A stretch of 64,000 nucleotides of DNA from Gimesia algae. GTDB lineage: Bacteria > Planctomycetota > Planctomycetia > Planctomycetales > Planctomycetaceae. The notes below the pieces were generated by a model. The model had not been told where the DNA came from. It saw nothing but the letters and a program-made list of their open reading frames with translations, and did no database searches. Of this stretch, positions 28,584-37,007 are shown in pieces. Within the stretch, counting starts at the first letter, position 1, and every line of letters starts with the position of its first letter. The DNA is taken from positions 3,523,369-3,587,368 of the forward strand of contig NZ_CP036343.1 of NCBI RefSeq assembly GCF_007746795.1. The letters are read 5' to 3'. The position numbers and the translations under genes were made by a program.

Positions 28584-31500
28584 ATGGCAGACAAAACGCT
28601 ACCCATACTCACGCCGACAGCAGATCAGTCCGATCTGGATCAGGGGCTTTACCCCGCACGCTGGTGGCATACGGAAGGTGAGAAAATCATCTGCGATCTC
28701 TGTCCGCGCGCCTGCGCGCTGTCAGAAAATGACCGTGGATTCTGTTTTGTCCGCCAGAACATAGGCGGTGAGATGGCATTGACCACCTTTGGCCGCAGTA
28801 CCGGCTTCTGTGTTGATCCCATCGAGAAAAAGCCATTGAACCATTTTTATCCCGGTTCCAGTGTGCTGTCCTTCGGGACCGCGGGCTGTAATCTAGGCTG
28901 TAAGTTTTGCCAGAACTGGGATATCTCCAAATCGAGAGAAATCGAACGCTTAAGCGCCCGGGCCCTGCCAGATGAAATAGCCGAAGTCGCGGCCCAGTTG
29001 GGCTGCCAGAGTGTCGCGTTCACATACAACGATCCAATCATCTGGTCGGAATACGCGATTGAAACATCCAAGGCCTGCCATGCTCGTGGAATCAAAACCG
29101 TCGCAGTCACAGCCGGCTATATTACCGAACAGGCGCGGGCGGATTTCTTCGAGCACATTGACGCTGCGAATATTGATCTGAAAGCGTTTACCGAAGAATT
29201 TTACTATCGCATCACCCTCTCACATTTACAGCCGGTCCTCGATACCCTCAAATGGCTGAAACAGGAAACGGACGTCTGGTTTGAAATCACGAATCTGGTG
29301 ATTCCCGAGGCGAACGATAACGACAGCGAATTCCAACAGATGTGCGACTGGATCCTGAACGAAATCGGCCCCGATGTCCCGCTGCATTTCTCTGCCTTCC
29401 ATCCTGATTTCCGCATGCGCGATCGCGGGGGCACACCACCGGAAACACTGGTCCGCGCCCGCGAGATTGCGATCGCCGCCGGTCTCAAATATGTTTACAC
29501 TGGAAATGTCAATGATGTTGCCCGGCAAAGCACCTATTGCCCGGAATGTCAGCAGACACTCATCGAGCGCAACTGGTACCAGCTGGGAAAATACGCGTTG
29601 CAGAGCAATCACTGTGGTTATTGTGATGCGGAAATTGCGGGCCATTTCAGTGACAAACCGGGCAACTGGGGCCAGAAAAGACTGCCCGTTGATATCCAGG
29701 CCGCCTTAAAAAACAGCACTCTTTCGCGATCAAGCAATAGCGTCCCTCAGAAAGGTCCTTCGACAATGCAGACCAACCAGACACCGCAGGTCATGGAACT
29801 CAGCACTGATCAGGAGCAGGCACTTCTGCAACAGGCGGCTGCCATCGTTGCTGGTACGGCCAGCCGAAACAGGCCTGTGGAGGTCCCCCTGGGAGACCTC
29901 CAGAACAGAACCGTCAGTGGGGCCTTTGTCAGCCTGAAACGTCAGGGGCAACTGCGATCCTGTTGTGGCAGCTTTGGTCAGCCACTTCCCCTCGCTCAGG
30001 CTTTACAGCAGGCAGCGGTCCGCGCGGCGAAAGATGACCCCCGCTTCCCTCCCATTTCTCCGAGTGAACTGGCTCATCTTGATCTGGAAGTCTGGTTGCT
30101 GTCCGGGCTGGAAACAGTCCCCGAACAGGGAGCCGACCGCGTTGCTGCCGTCATTGTCGGACAGCATGGCCTGCAGATTCGCGCCGATGGTCACAGTGGA
30201 TTACTGCTGCCTGGAGTGCCCCTCGATCATGGCTGGGACGCGGAAGAATTTCTGAATCAAACCTGTATCAAAGCGGGACTTCCACCGACTGCCTGGAAAG
30301 ACCCGGGCACTACTTTATTGCGGTTTCAGGGAATCTCAAGTGCTGCCAGATTCGCAGAGCTTGTCGATCTCTCTACTGAGGAGCAGGCGCAGGCCATCCT
30401 GGGGCCACGCGAATTTGCCCAGTATCTGCAATACATTCAGTCGACTGTCGACGCCTTACTCAAAGGTCAGGTGCCCTCCTATTATTGCGATGCAGTCTCC
30501 GATACAAATCTGCAGGGAGTCGCACTGCTGTTGACGCGGACGGACACCGAAGAGGAACTGATTCTTTCAAAGTGGACCTTGAAGCAGACATTCCCCATGC
30601 AATCCACTGTTTTTTCACTCTGTCAGCAACTGGCACAGATTATCGCCAGACTCAATCTGAAATCCGGAGAGTTCCAGATTAAACTGGTACTGGCTTCTGA
30701 CCCGGCCATGCATGGCACACTGTCTCAGAATGATTTGCAGGAATTTGTATTCCAGCAACGCAGTCTGCTATTAATTGACGGACAGAAATCAGCCTGGTGT
30801 TACGATCGTGATCAGGACGCTTCCAGTCTGCTGGAACAGGCGCAGCAGGCCCTTTGTAGTGCTCAGCCGGAAACTGCACAGGTTCTCAGTCTGGCTGTGC
30901 AGACCATAACATCCCGTTTTCAGATTGTGAACCGCCCCCGTGCCGAACTCGGGACGGAAATCAGACCGGCGGGCGTCGCAGGAACTTTTTATCCCGCTGA
31001 CCCCGCCAGGATGACCGCTCAGCTGGATGATCTGTTCACTGAAACAGTCGAGGCTCAATCCTGGGCTGCAGCCATGGTGCCCCATGCGGGCTGGAAATAC
31101 TCAGGCAAAATCGCGGCCAGCGTCCTGAAGCGTATCCAATTCCCGTCCACGATTATCGTCATTGGCCCCAAGCACACTCGCGAGGGTGTCGACTGGGCGG
31201 TCACACCACATCAGGTCTGGCAGCTTCCCAACGGTAATCTGGATTCCGATCGAGGGCTGGCACAACAGCTTGTGGAACAGATCCCGGGACTGGAACTGGA
31301 TGCCGCCGCACATCGCAGCGAACATGCCATTGAAGTAGAGCTTCCGCTCATACAACGTCTGGCACCCCAGTCAAAAGTCGTCGGGATTGTGATTGGCAGT
31401 GGTAATCTGCCACGCTGCGAGGAGTTTGCTGAGGGGCTGGCGCGCGTCATTCAGGGGATGGCAGAACCGCCGCTGTTATTGATTTCGAGTGACATGAATC

Positions 31501-31763
31501 ATTTTGCCACTGATACGGAAAATCGCCGACTGGACGAACTGGCACTGGAGAAAATGCGATCGCTTGACCCCGATGGCCTGCTGGAAACGGTTCGCGAGCA
31601 CCATATTTCCATGTGTGGCGTCCTGCCTGCAGTAATGGTCATGAAAACGCTGCGAAAACTGGGCAAATTGAACCAGATAGAACAAGTGGGGTACGCCACG
31701 TCGGGTGAGGTGACCGGCGATTCATCCCGAGTGGTCGGCTATGCCGGCCTGTTGATCAACTGA
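28584..31763 (+). CDS. AmmeMemoRadiSam system fusion: radical SAM enzyme + AMMECR1 + MEMO
   Basis: 1,059 aa carrying all three parts of the AmmeMemoRadiSam set, usually separate genes. Residues 1-370 are the radical SAM enzyme: the cluster motif CNLGCKFC near residue 100, a preceding CDLCPRAC, and the late zinc-type pair CPEC/CGYC. Residues of about 410-600 are AMMECR1 (GQLRSCCGSF in place of LRGCIGS, and AAKDDPRFPPIS). About 190 residues of unassigned sequence follow. Residues of about 790-1059 are MEMO (AGVAGTFYPADPARM, VPHAGWKYSG, EHAIEVELPLIQRL, LISSDMNHF). The chemistry of this system is unknown; the domains are cytoplasmic. ATG 28584 is the first in frame. An internal ATG at 29766 after AAAGG could yield a separate AMMECR1-MEMO protein. 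Confidence 0.93.
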   Translation: MADKTLPILTPTADQSDLDQGLYPARWWHTEGEKIICDLCPRACALSENDRGFCFVRQNIGGEMALTTFGRSTGFCVDPIEKKPLNHFYPGSSVLSFGTAGCNLGCKFCQNWDISKSREIERLSARALPDEIAEVAAQLGCQSVAFTYNDPIIWSEYAIETSKACHARGIKTVAVTAGYITEQARADFFEHIDAANIDLKAFTEEFYYRITLSHLQPVLDTLKWLKQETDVWFEITNLVIPEANDNDSEFQQMCDWILNEIGPDVPLHFSAFHPDFRMRDRGGTPPETLVRAREIAIAAGLKYVYTGNVNDVARQSTYCPECQQTLIERNWYQLGKYALQSNHCGYCDAEIAGHFSDKPGNWGQKRLPVDIQAALKNSTLSRSSNSVPQKGPSTMQTNQTPQVMELSTDQEQALLQQAAAIVAGTASRNRPVEVPLGDLQNRTVSGAFVSLKRQGQLRSCCGSFGQPLPLAQALQQAAVRAAKDDPRFPPISPSELAHLDLEVWLLSGLETVPEQGADRVAAVIVGQHGLQIRADGHSGLLLPGVPLDHGWDAEEFLNQTCIKAGLPPTAWKDPGTTLLRFQGISSAARFAELVDLSTEEQAQAILGPREFAQYLQYIQSTVDALLKGQVPSYYCDAVSDTNLQGVALLLTRTDTEEELILSKWTLKQTFPMQSTVFSLCQQLAQIIARLNLKSGEFQIKLVLASDPAMHGTLSQNDLQEFVFQQRSLLLIDGQKSAWCYDRDQDASSLLEQAQQALCSAQPETAQVLSLAVQTITSRFQIVNRPRAELGTEIRPAGVAGTFYPADPARMTAQLDDLFTETVEAQSWAAAMVPHAGWKYSGKIAASVLKRIQFPSTIIVIGPKHTREGVDWAVTPHQVWQLPNGNLDSDRGLAQQLVEQIPGLELDAAAHRSEHAIEVELPLIQRLAPQSKVVGIVIGSGNLPRCEEFAEGLARVIQGMAEPPLLLISSDMNHFATDTENRRLDELALEKMRSLDPDGLLETVREHHISMCGVLPAVMVMKTLRKLGKLNQIEQVGYATSGEVTGDSSRVVGYAGLLIN

Positions 31764-31908
31764 AATACAAACTCCGCCACTAACTGAGGGGTTTGCCGGG
31801 AATTACAGAAATTGATGGTGACCAATTCACCGGTTTTCTATTAAAATCCCGACTCTGTCGTTTTTAAACATTGAAGTATGCGTGCCAGCGGAATCGGAGT
31901 CCCGTGAT

Positions 31909-33825
31909 ATGTCTATTGGTCGAATCTCTTTTTTAACAGTATTCGCTAACCTCATTCTGTTTTCTCATTCTTTGCTGGCGGCTGATGCGCCCTCGGTGGA
32001 ACTGGCGTTGACGTTCAAACCGATCCAGGAAGACGTCGACATTGAAATCCCCGAAAAAGCGGAATATGGTCGCTGCAAAGTTGAAGTCGAGCAGAGCAAA
32101 AAGAGTTCCGGCTGGATTGTCTACGGCCCGAATGGTCAAGTGCTCAGACGCTTCGTTGATACCAACGGCGACAATGTGGTCGATCAATGGCGTTACTTCA
32201 ATCGCGGTCTGGAAGTCTATCGCGATATCGATGCCAACTATAATAATAAAGTGGATGCTTCACGGTGGATGAATCTCGCCGGAACCCGCTGGGGTATTGA
32301 TGTCAATGAAGATGGCGTGATCGATGAATGGAAAATGATTTCCGCAGAAGAAGTCACACGCGTCGCCATGAACGCATTAGCGAAGAATGATACCAAGGCG
32401 TTCAAAACACTGATGATCACGGAAGCGGAACTGGCCGACGCCGGGATTCAGAATCCCTTCGCTGACAAGATCCGCGAATCGGTAAATAGCGCCGCGAAAG
32501 ATATCACGACGATGCTTTCGAAAACCAAAATGATCACACCGGACACCGTCTGGGTCCGCTTTGATGGTTCCATGCCGGGCCTGATTCCTGCAGACGATAT
32601 TAAAACGAACAAAGATCTGCACGTCTTCGAAAATGTAATGGCGATCGTCGATACCAAAGGAAAAAGCGGACTGATCCAGTTTGGCGAACTGATTCGCGTG
32701 GGCAATGCCTGGCGACTGACACAGGTCCCACTGCCGATTGAAGGCGAATCCATTCAGGTGACCGAAGGCGGGATTCTGATGCAGCCGGTCGCAGGCACGA
32801 ATACGTTACCAACCAATTCCACAGTCGGTCTCTCCAAAGAGATGCAGGGACTGCTGGATGAATTACAGAAACTGGATCAGAACGGTCCGACTCCGGACCA
32901 GGGACCACAGGCGGTCGCCCGCTACAATACCGAACGGGTTGCGATTATCGAAAAGCTGATCGCTGCTGCGAAAAATGAAGATGACCGATCCCAGTGGACC
33001 CGACAAATGGTCGACGGACTCGCAGCCGCCGTGCAGACAGTGGGCTACAAGGATGGACTTAAGCAGTTGCAGGCCATTCGAGATCAGGTTCAGAAAAAAT
33101 CTCAGGACCAGGATCTGATCGCCTATGTGACTTACCGCACATTACTGGCAGATTACAGTACGCAGCTGCAGTCGACACAAAGTGAAAAACTCCGCGATGT
33201 ACAGACCTGGTGGCTGGGGCAGTTGGAAGATTTCATCAAGAAATATCCCAACTCAGACGACTCTGCAGAAGCGATGTTGCAACTGGCAGTCACACAGGAA
33301 TTCAGTGGTAAAGTTGCGGAATCAAAAAAATGGTACACCAAGCTGGTCGAAAGCCATGGCAAATCGGAAGCAGGCACACGTGGTGCGGGAGCCCTGCGAC
33401 GTATGAATCTGTCAGGTACTGAACTGGAACTCTCTGGTAATTCATTGACCGGAGGCAGTATCGATGCCAAGCAATATCGGGGTAAAGCACTGCTGGTGAT
33501 TTTCTGGTCAAGCTGGTGTAAACCCTGTACCGAGGATCTGCCTCAGATTCAGGAACTGTATAACAAATACCACAGCCAGGGATTTGACGTGCTGGGAATC
33601 AACCTCGATGCGACTCCCGAACAGGCAGAAGCCTACATCAAACAGCACAAGATTGCCTGGGCTCATATCCATGAAGAAGGCGGCCTGGAAAGTGCGCCCG
33701 CTCGTGACTTCGGCGTGATTTCACTGCCGACAATGTTCCTTGTCGATAAATCAGGTAAAGTGGTCAACCGCAGTGCCACTGTGGCGGACCTGAAGAAATC
33801 TCTGCCGGGCTTATTGCAGCAGTAA
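31909..33825 (+). CDS. Exported TlpA-type thioredoxin protein with acidic calcium-loop-like repeats
   Basis: 638 aa from the ATG at 31909 (GGAG about ten bases upstream); a GTG nine codons earlier is less likely. Signal peptide MSIGRISFLTVFANLILFSH and on to LLAA. Residues of about 75-150 hold three Asp/Asn loops in a row (DTNGDNVVDQW, DANYNNKVDASRW, DVNEDGVIDEW) resembling EF-hand or dockerin calcium loops. A helical middle region (about 300-490) may be TPR-like. The C-terminal 140 residues are TlpA-like thioredoxin with the redox motif WCKPC (LLVIFWSSWCKPCTEDLPQI) and the cis-Pro loop GVISLPTMFLVD. Probably a periplasmic thiol-disulfide enzyme. It follows the fusion gene by about 145 bp. 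Confidence 0.82.
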   Translation: MSIGRISFLTVFANLILFSHSLLAADAPSVELALTFKPIQEDVDIEIPEKAEYGRCKVEVEQSKKSSGWIVYGPNGQVLRRFVDTNGDNVVDQWRYFNRGLEVYRDIDANYNNKVDASRWMNLAGTRWGIDVNEDGVIDEWKMISAEEVTRVAMNALAKNDTKAFKTLMITEAELADAGIQNPFADKIRESVNSAAKDITTMLSKTKMITPDTVWVRFDGSMPGLIPADDIKTNKDLHVFENVMAIVDTKGKSGLIQFGELIRVGNAWRLTQVPLPIEGESIQVTEGGILMQPVAGTNTLPTNSTVGLSKEMQGLLDELQKLDQNGPTPDQGPQAVARYNTERVAIIEKLIAAAKNEDDRSQWTRQMVDGLAAAVQTVGYKDGLKQLQAIRDQVQKKSQDQDLIAYVTYRTLLADYSTQLQSTQSEKLRDVQTWWLGQLEDFIKKYPNSDDSAEAMLQLAVTQEFSGKVAESKKWYTKLVESHGKSEAGTRGAGALRRMNLSGTELELSGNSLTGGSIDAKQYRGKALLVIFWSSWCKPCTEDLPQIQELYNKYHSQGFDVLGINLDATPEQAEAYIKQHKIAWAHIHEEGGLESAPARDFGVISLPTMFLVDKSGKVVNRSATVADLKKSLPGLLQQ

Positions 33826-33832
33826 CAGAATT

Positions 33833-34576
33833 TCAGGACAGGGAGAGAACTGTGTCTCTCTGTAGTCGGCCATCATGCAGCGCAGACGCCACCAGTACGG
33901 CGTCTGCCCCCTGCTCTGCCTGGGCCAGTAGATCATCTCTGCTGTGGATGCCGCCGCCGGTAATCAGTTTCAATTCGGGGTGACGGCTGCGTAACGTGCG
34001 ACAGAGGGTCTCCGTCCCGGTTCCCAAACCGGTACCCACATGGGACAGGTCCAGCAGAATCATCTGATTCACGCCCTGCTGCATGCTCAATTCAGCAATC
34101 TCCAGCGGATCTTCAATCACGGCATAGGGATTGTCTGACGAACTGTTGCATACAGGCTTTCCCTGCTTGAGATCAAGGCTGAAGACGCTTGATGCAGCAC
34201 CCCAGTATTGCACCAGCTTCTTCAATTCCTGTGGCGAATCCAACGTTTCCAAACCGGCTACGATCGTGATACCTTTCAGCTTAGATAAAGATAAACTGTC
34301 AGCAGCCGAGTGCAATCCACAATCGAGCAGAAACGTAAAACCGGCTTCGAGCAGACTCTGATACAGGTTCAAATTGAGCATTTGTTGCAGAATCGCATCC
34401 AGATCCGCAACATAAAATTCACTGAAGCCAAACTCTTCTTTCAATGCCTGCGCAATATCAAGGGGTTGACTGGAACGAGTCAGACCGCTTTGAATGGGTC
34501 GATAAGTGTCGCGCTGTCCGCCTACGCCGCGAACGACGGTTTGATTCAGAATATCCAGGACCGGTATAATTTTCAT
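33833..34576 (-). CDS. HisA/HisF-related TIM-barrel protein
   Basis: 247 aa. Begins MKIIPVLDILNQTVVRGVGG, the HisA-like first strand and loop, and ends with the phosphate-binding pair ITGGGIHSRDDLL and GADAVLVASALHDGRL. The middle strand LILLDLSHVGTGLGTG-type (here MILLDLSHVGTGLGTGTETL) carries an Asp at the HisA catalytic position. It is divergent from true HisA, which isomerises ProFAR in histidine synthesis; it lacks histidine neighbours. HisA-like paralogues of this kind occur in bacteria and archaea with tetrahydromethanopterin-linked C1 metabolism, and planctomycetes have that pathway, but nothing nearby supports such a role here. It converges tail-to-tail with the thioredoxin gene, 7 bp apart. 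Confidence 0.78.
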   Translation of the reverse strand: MKIIPVLDILNQTVVRGVGGQRDTYRPIQSGLTRSSQPLDIAQALKEEFGFSEFYVADLDAILQQMLNLNLYQSLLEAGFTFLLDCGLHSAADSLSLSKLKGITIVAGLETLDSPQELKKLVQYWGAASSVFSLDLKQGKPVCNSSSDNPYAVIEDPLEIAELSMQQGVNQMILLDLSHVGTGLGTGTETLCRTLRSRHPELKLITGGGIHSRDDLLAQAEQGADAVLVASALHDGRLQRDTVLSLS

Positions 34577-34726
34577 AACAGACTCTCAGCAGCATGCCTG
34601 GTTAAACAGACTTTGAACAGGATGACTCCCTTGTGCCCCGAACTCTGTTTACAATAACAGTTCCCAAACAAAAAATGGATCATCTACAGATCACATTACC
34701 TGATTCTCGACCGAATTGAAACGACC

Positions 34727-35203
34727 ATGCAGATTCTCGAAGCAGACCTGACGAACCCGGAACATGCCAGCGCCCTGGTTTCACTGTTAAACAGTTATGC
34801 CTGCAGTCCCGAGGGAGGCGGCACCGCTTTACCGGCTGATGTGCAGCACAATCTGGCGGCTGCTTTGCTTGCACGCCCGGATGCCAGTGTGCTATTGGCA
34901 TTCGCAGATGAGACACCGATTGGCCTGATGACCTGTATCGAAGGTTTCTCGACGTTTGCCTGCAAGCCATTAATGAATATTCACGATGTCTATGTTTCCC
35001 CAGACTTTCGCGGACAGGGTATCGCCGGTCAACTGTTTGCGCACGTGGAAAGCATTGCGAAAATACGGGGATGCTGTAAACTCACTCTGGAAGTCCTGCA
35101 GGGAAATCAGCGTGCTCAAGCCGTCTATGCCCGTCTCGGCTTTTCCGGCTATGAACTGACGCCTGAGATGGGGCACGCCCTGTTCTGGGAAAAGAAACTG
35201 TAA
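34727..35203 (+). CDS. GNAT family N-acetyltransferase
   Basis: 158 aa. The acetyl-CoA-binding motif A is clear: NIHDVYVSPDFRGQGIAGQL, with the pyrophosphate loop RGQGIAG, followed by motif B LEVLQGNQRAQAVYARLGFS. This is the standard order for a cytoplasmic GNAT enzyme that acetylates an amine of a small molecule or protein; the substrate is not predictable. ATG at 34727. It lies 36 bp before the PfkB kinase gene on the same strand and may be co-transcribed with it. Confidence 0.9.
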   Translation: MQILEADLTNPEHASALVSLLNSYACSPEGGGTALPADVQHNLAAALLARPDASVLLAFADETPIGLMTCIEGFSTFACKPLMNIHDVYVSPDFRGQGIAGQLFAHVESIAKIRGCCKLTLEVLQGNQRAQAVYARLGFSGYELTPEMGHALFWEKKL

Positions 35204-35239
35204 CCAGCAGCGATCCCGCTTGAATGAAAAACGTCTGAT

Positions 35240-36160
35240 ATGAATTTCGATGTCGTCGGCCTGGGAACTGTCGTGGTAGACCATCTGGTTCTGCTGTCGC
35301 ATCATCCGGCCCAGGATGCCAAAACCAACATCATTAGTGACGCGTATCAGATTGGTGGACCGGTACCAACAGCCCAGGTACTATTGAGTCGCCTGGGGAA
35401 ACAGTGTGCGTTTATCGGCAGTTGGGGCGACGACCAGTACGGGCCACTGATCGCGGAAGAACTCGCTGCAGAAAATCTGGATCTCTCAGGCAGCCGTCAA
35501 CTGCCCGGCACTCGCTCCGGATATGCGCAGGTCTGGATCGATGAAAGTGCCAGTACCCGTACGATTGCCTGCTATCGTCCCGAACACTGGCTGCAACCCG
35601 TTGATCTCGATGAATCGATTCTGCAACAGGCACGCGCGGTTCACCTGGATGGCTGGCCGCAAGCCACCTGTCTGCGCGCCGCACAGGTTGCGCAACAATC
35701 GGGCGCAAAGGTCTGCCTGGATGCAGGATCGCTGAAACCGGGAATGGAAGAGCTGATTCCTTACCTCAACGTGATGAACTGCCCGCGACGATTTATTACC
35801 GAATATCTCGATACCGACGATATCCACGCCGCAGGACAGGAATTATTACAACAGGGACCCGAACTGGTCACGATTACCGATGGCGTCAACGGTGCCTGGC
35901 TGTTTACGGAATCCACGCGTCTGCATTGTGCAGCGTTGCCCGTCCTTTCGCTGGATACGACTGGCGCAGGAGACGTATTCTCCGGCGCGCTGCTGTATGG
36001 CATTCTGGAAGACTGGCCTGTGGAGCGGACTTTGAAATTTGCCAGTATCACAGCGGCTCTGAAATGCGAGCGTCTGGGAAACCGGGACGCTTTACCGACG
36101 CTGGCTGAAATCAACGCAGTACTGCAAACTAAGGAGCTGCGTCTTTCACGATGGGATTGA
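35240..36160 (+). CDS. PfkB/ribokinase family sugar kinase
   Basis: 306 aa. The N-terminal region has VGLGTVVVDHLVLLSHHPA and the substrate-binding YQIGGPVPTAQVLLSRLG, and the C-terminal signature is LDTTGAGDVFSGALLYGILE with the catalytic Asp in GAGD. These are the two ribokinase-family signatures. The enzyme phosphorylates a sugar or nucleoside in the cytoplasm; the exact substrate is unknown. The 3' end overlaps the FAH-family gene on the opposite strand by 32 bp (36129-36160), so the two coding ends are convergent and share sequence. Confidence 0.92.
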   Translation: MNFDVVGLGTVVVDHLVLLSHHPAQDAKTNIISDAYQIGGPVPTAQVLLSRLGKQCAFIGSWGDDQYGPLIAEELAAENLDLSGSRQLPGTRSGYAQVWIDESASTRTIACYRPEHWLQPVDLDESILQQARAVHLDGWPQATCLRAAQVAQQSGAKVCLDAGSLKPGMEELIPYLNVMNCPRRFITEYLDTDDIHAAGQELLQQGPELVTITDGVNGAWLFTESTRLHCAALPVLSLDTTGAGDVFSGALLYGILEDWPVERTLKFASITAALKCERLGNRDALPTLAEINAVLQTKELRLSRWD

Positions 36161-37007
36161 TGAGCGTTCCAATCCCACTGATCTCGATCGAGACGATGTC
36201 ACGATCTTCCAGTGTGAATTCATCGGGGGGCACAACTCCGGTTCCCGTTAATAAGATCACGCCACTGGGGAAATCATTTTCTTTCCCCAGCCAGCCAATC
36301 AGGTCTTCCAGTCCGCGTGCCATCTCCGCGATGGACGTATCGCCGCGAAAGACTTCTTCACCTTCGCGTTCGATGGTGAGTTGAATCTGCGTCGCTTCTC
36401 GATCCAGGGGCTGTTCATGCAGCAGGATACAAGGTCCGAGCCCACAACACTGTTTGTAAAATTTGGCCTGAGGCAGATAGAGTGGGTTTTCCCCTTCAAT
36501 ATCCCGCGCCGACATATCATTGCCGATCGTGTATCCGACCAGTCGTAGATCGGGAGAGACAACCAGTGCCAATTCAGGCTCAGGCACAGACCACTGACTG
36601 TCAAAACGCACACGGACAGGCTGATTCGGTCCACAGACCCGGTTGGGAGTTGCTTTGAAAAACAGCTCGGGTCGATCCGCGGTGTAAACCTGATCGTAAT
36701 GCGAGGCAGCCGCTTCCGATTCTTCCATCCGCGCGACCTGGCTGCGTTTATAAGTCACGCCCGCCGCCCAGACTTCCTGGTGATCGATGGGCGCCAGAAA
36801 CTCCAGTTGATTAAAAGGGACGGGAGGCAATTCAGTATCAATCAGAAACTTCGCCAGTCCAATCGGATCGGGAGCGTGCAGAATATCGGTCATGCGGTGA
36901 CAGTTTTCTACCTGTGACAGATCCAGAAGCTGAACTCCATTCGCTTCCACGATAGCGATATGTCGTTCCCCGTTTGACAATAAAACTTTAGCGAGTTTCA
37001 TCTTCAT
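36129..37007 (-). CDS. Fumarylacetoacetate hydrolase (FAH) family protein
   Basis: 292 aa. Family core: VPEPELALVVSPDLRLVGYT, then GNDMSARDIEGENPLYLPQA and KFYKQCCGLGPCI, with the acidic metal ligands (E-x-E and the later Asp) that bind Mg2+. FAH-superfamily enzymes cleave or hydrate 2-keto acids such as 2-keto-3-deoxy sugar acids or hydroxymuconic intermediates; the size and C-terminal GVILLTGTGVVPPDEFTLED fit the single-domain class. The start ATG overlaps the RluA stop codon as ATGA (37004-37007), so it is the last gene of an overlapped operon. Specific substrate unknown. Confidence 0.9.
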   Translation of the reverse strand: MKMKLAKVLLSNGERHIAIVEANGVQLLDLSQVENCHRMTDILHAPDPIGLAKFLIDTELPPVPFNQLEFLAPIDHQEVWAAGVTYKRSQVARMEESEAAASHYDQVYTADRPELFFKATPNRVCGPNQPVRVRFDSQWSVPEPELALVVSPDLRLVGYTIGNDMSARDIEGENPLYLPQAKFYKQCCGLGPCILLHEQPLDREATQIQLTIEREGEEVFRGDTSIAEMARGLEDLIGWLGKENDFPSGVILLTGTGVVPPDEFTLEDRDIVSIEISGIGTLINPIVKDAAP

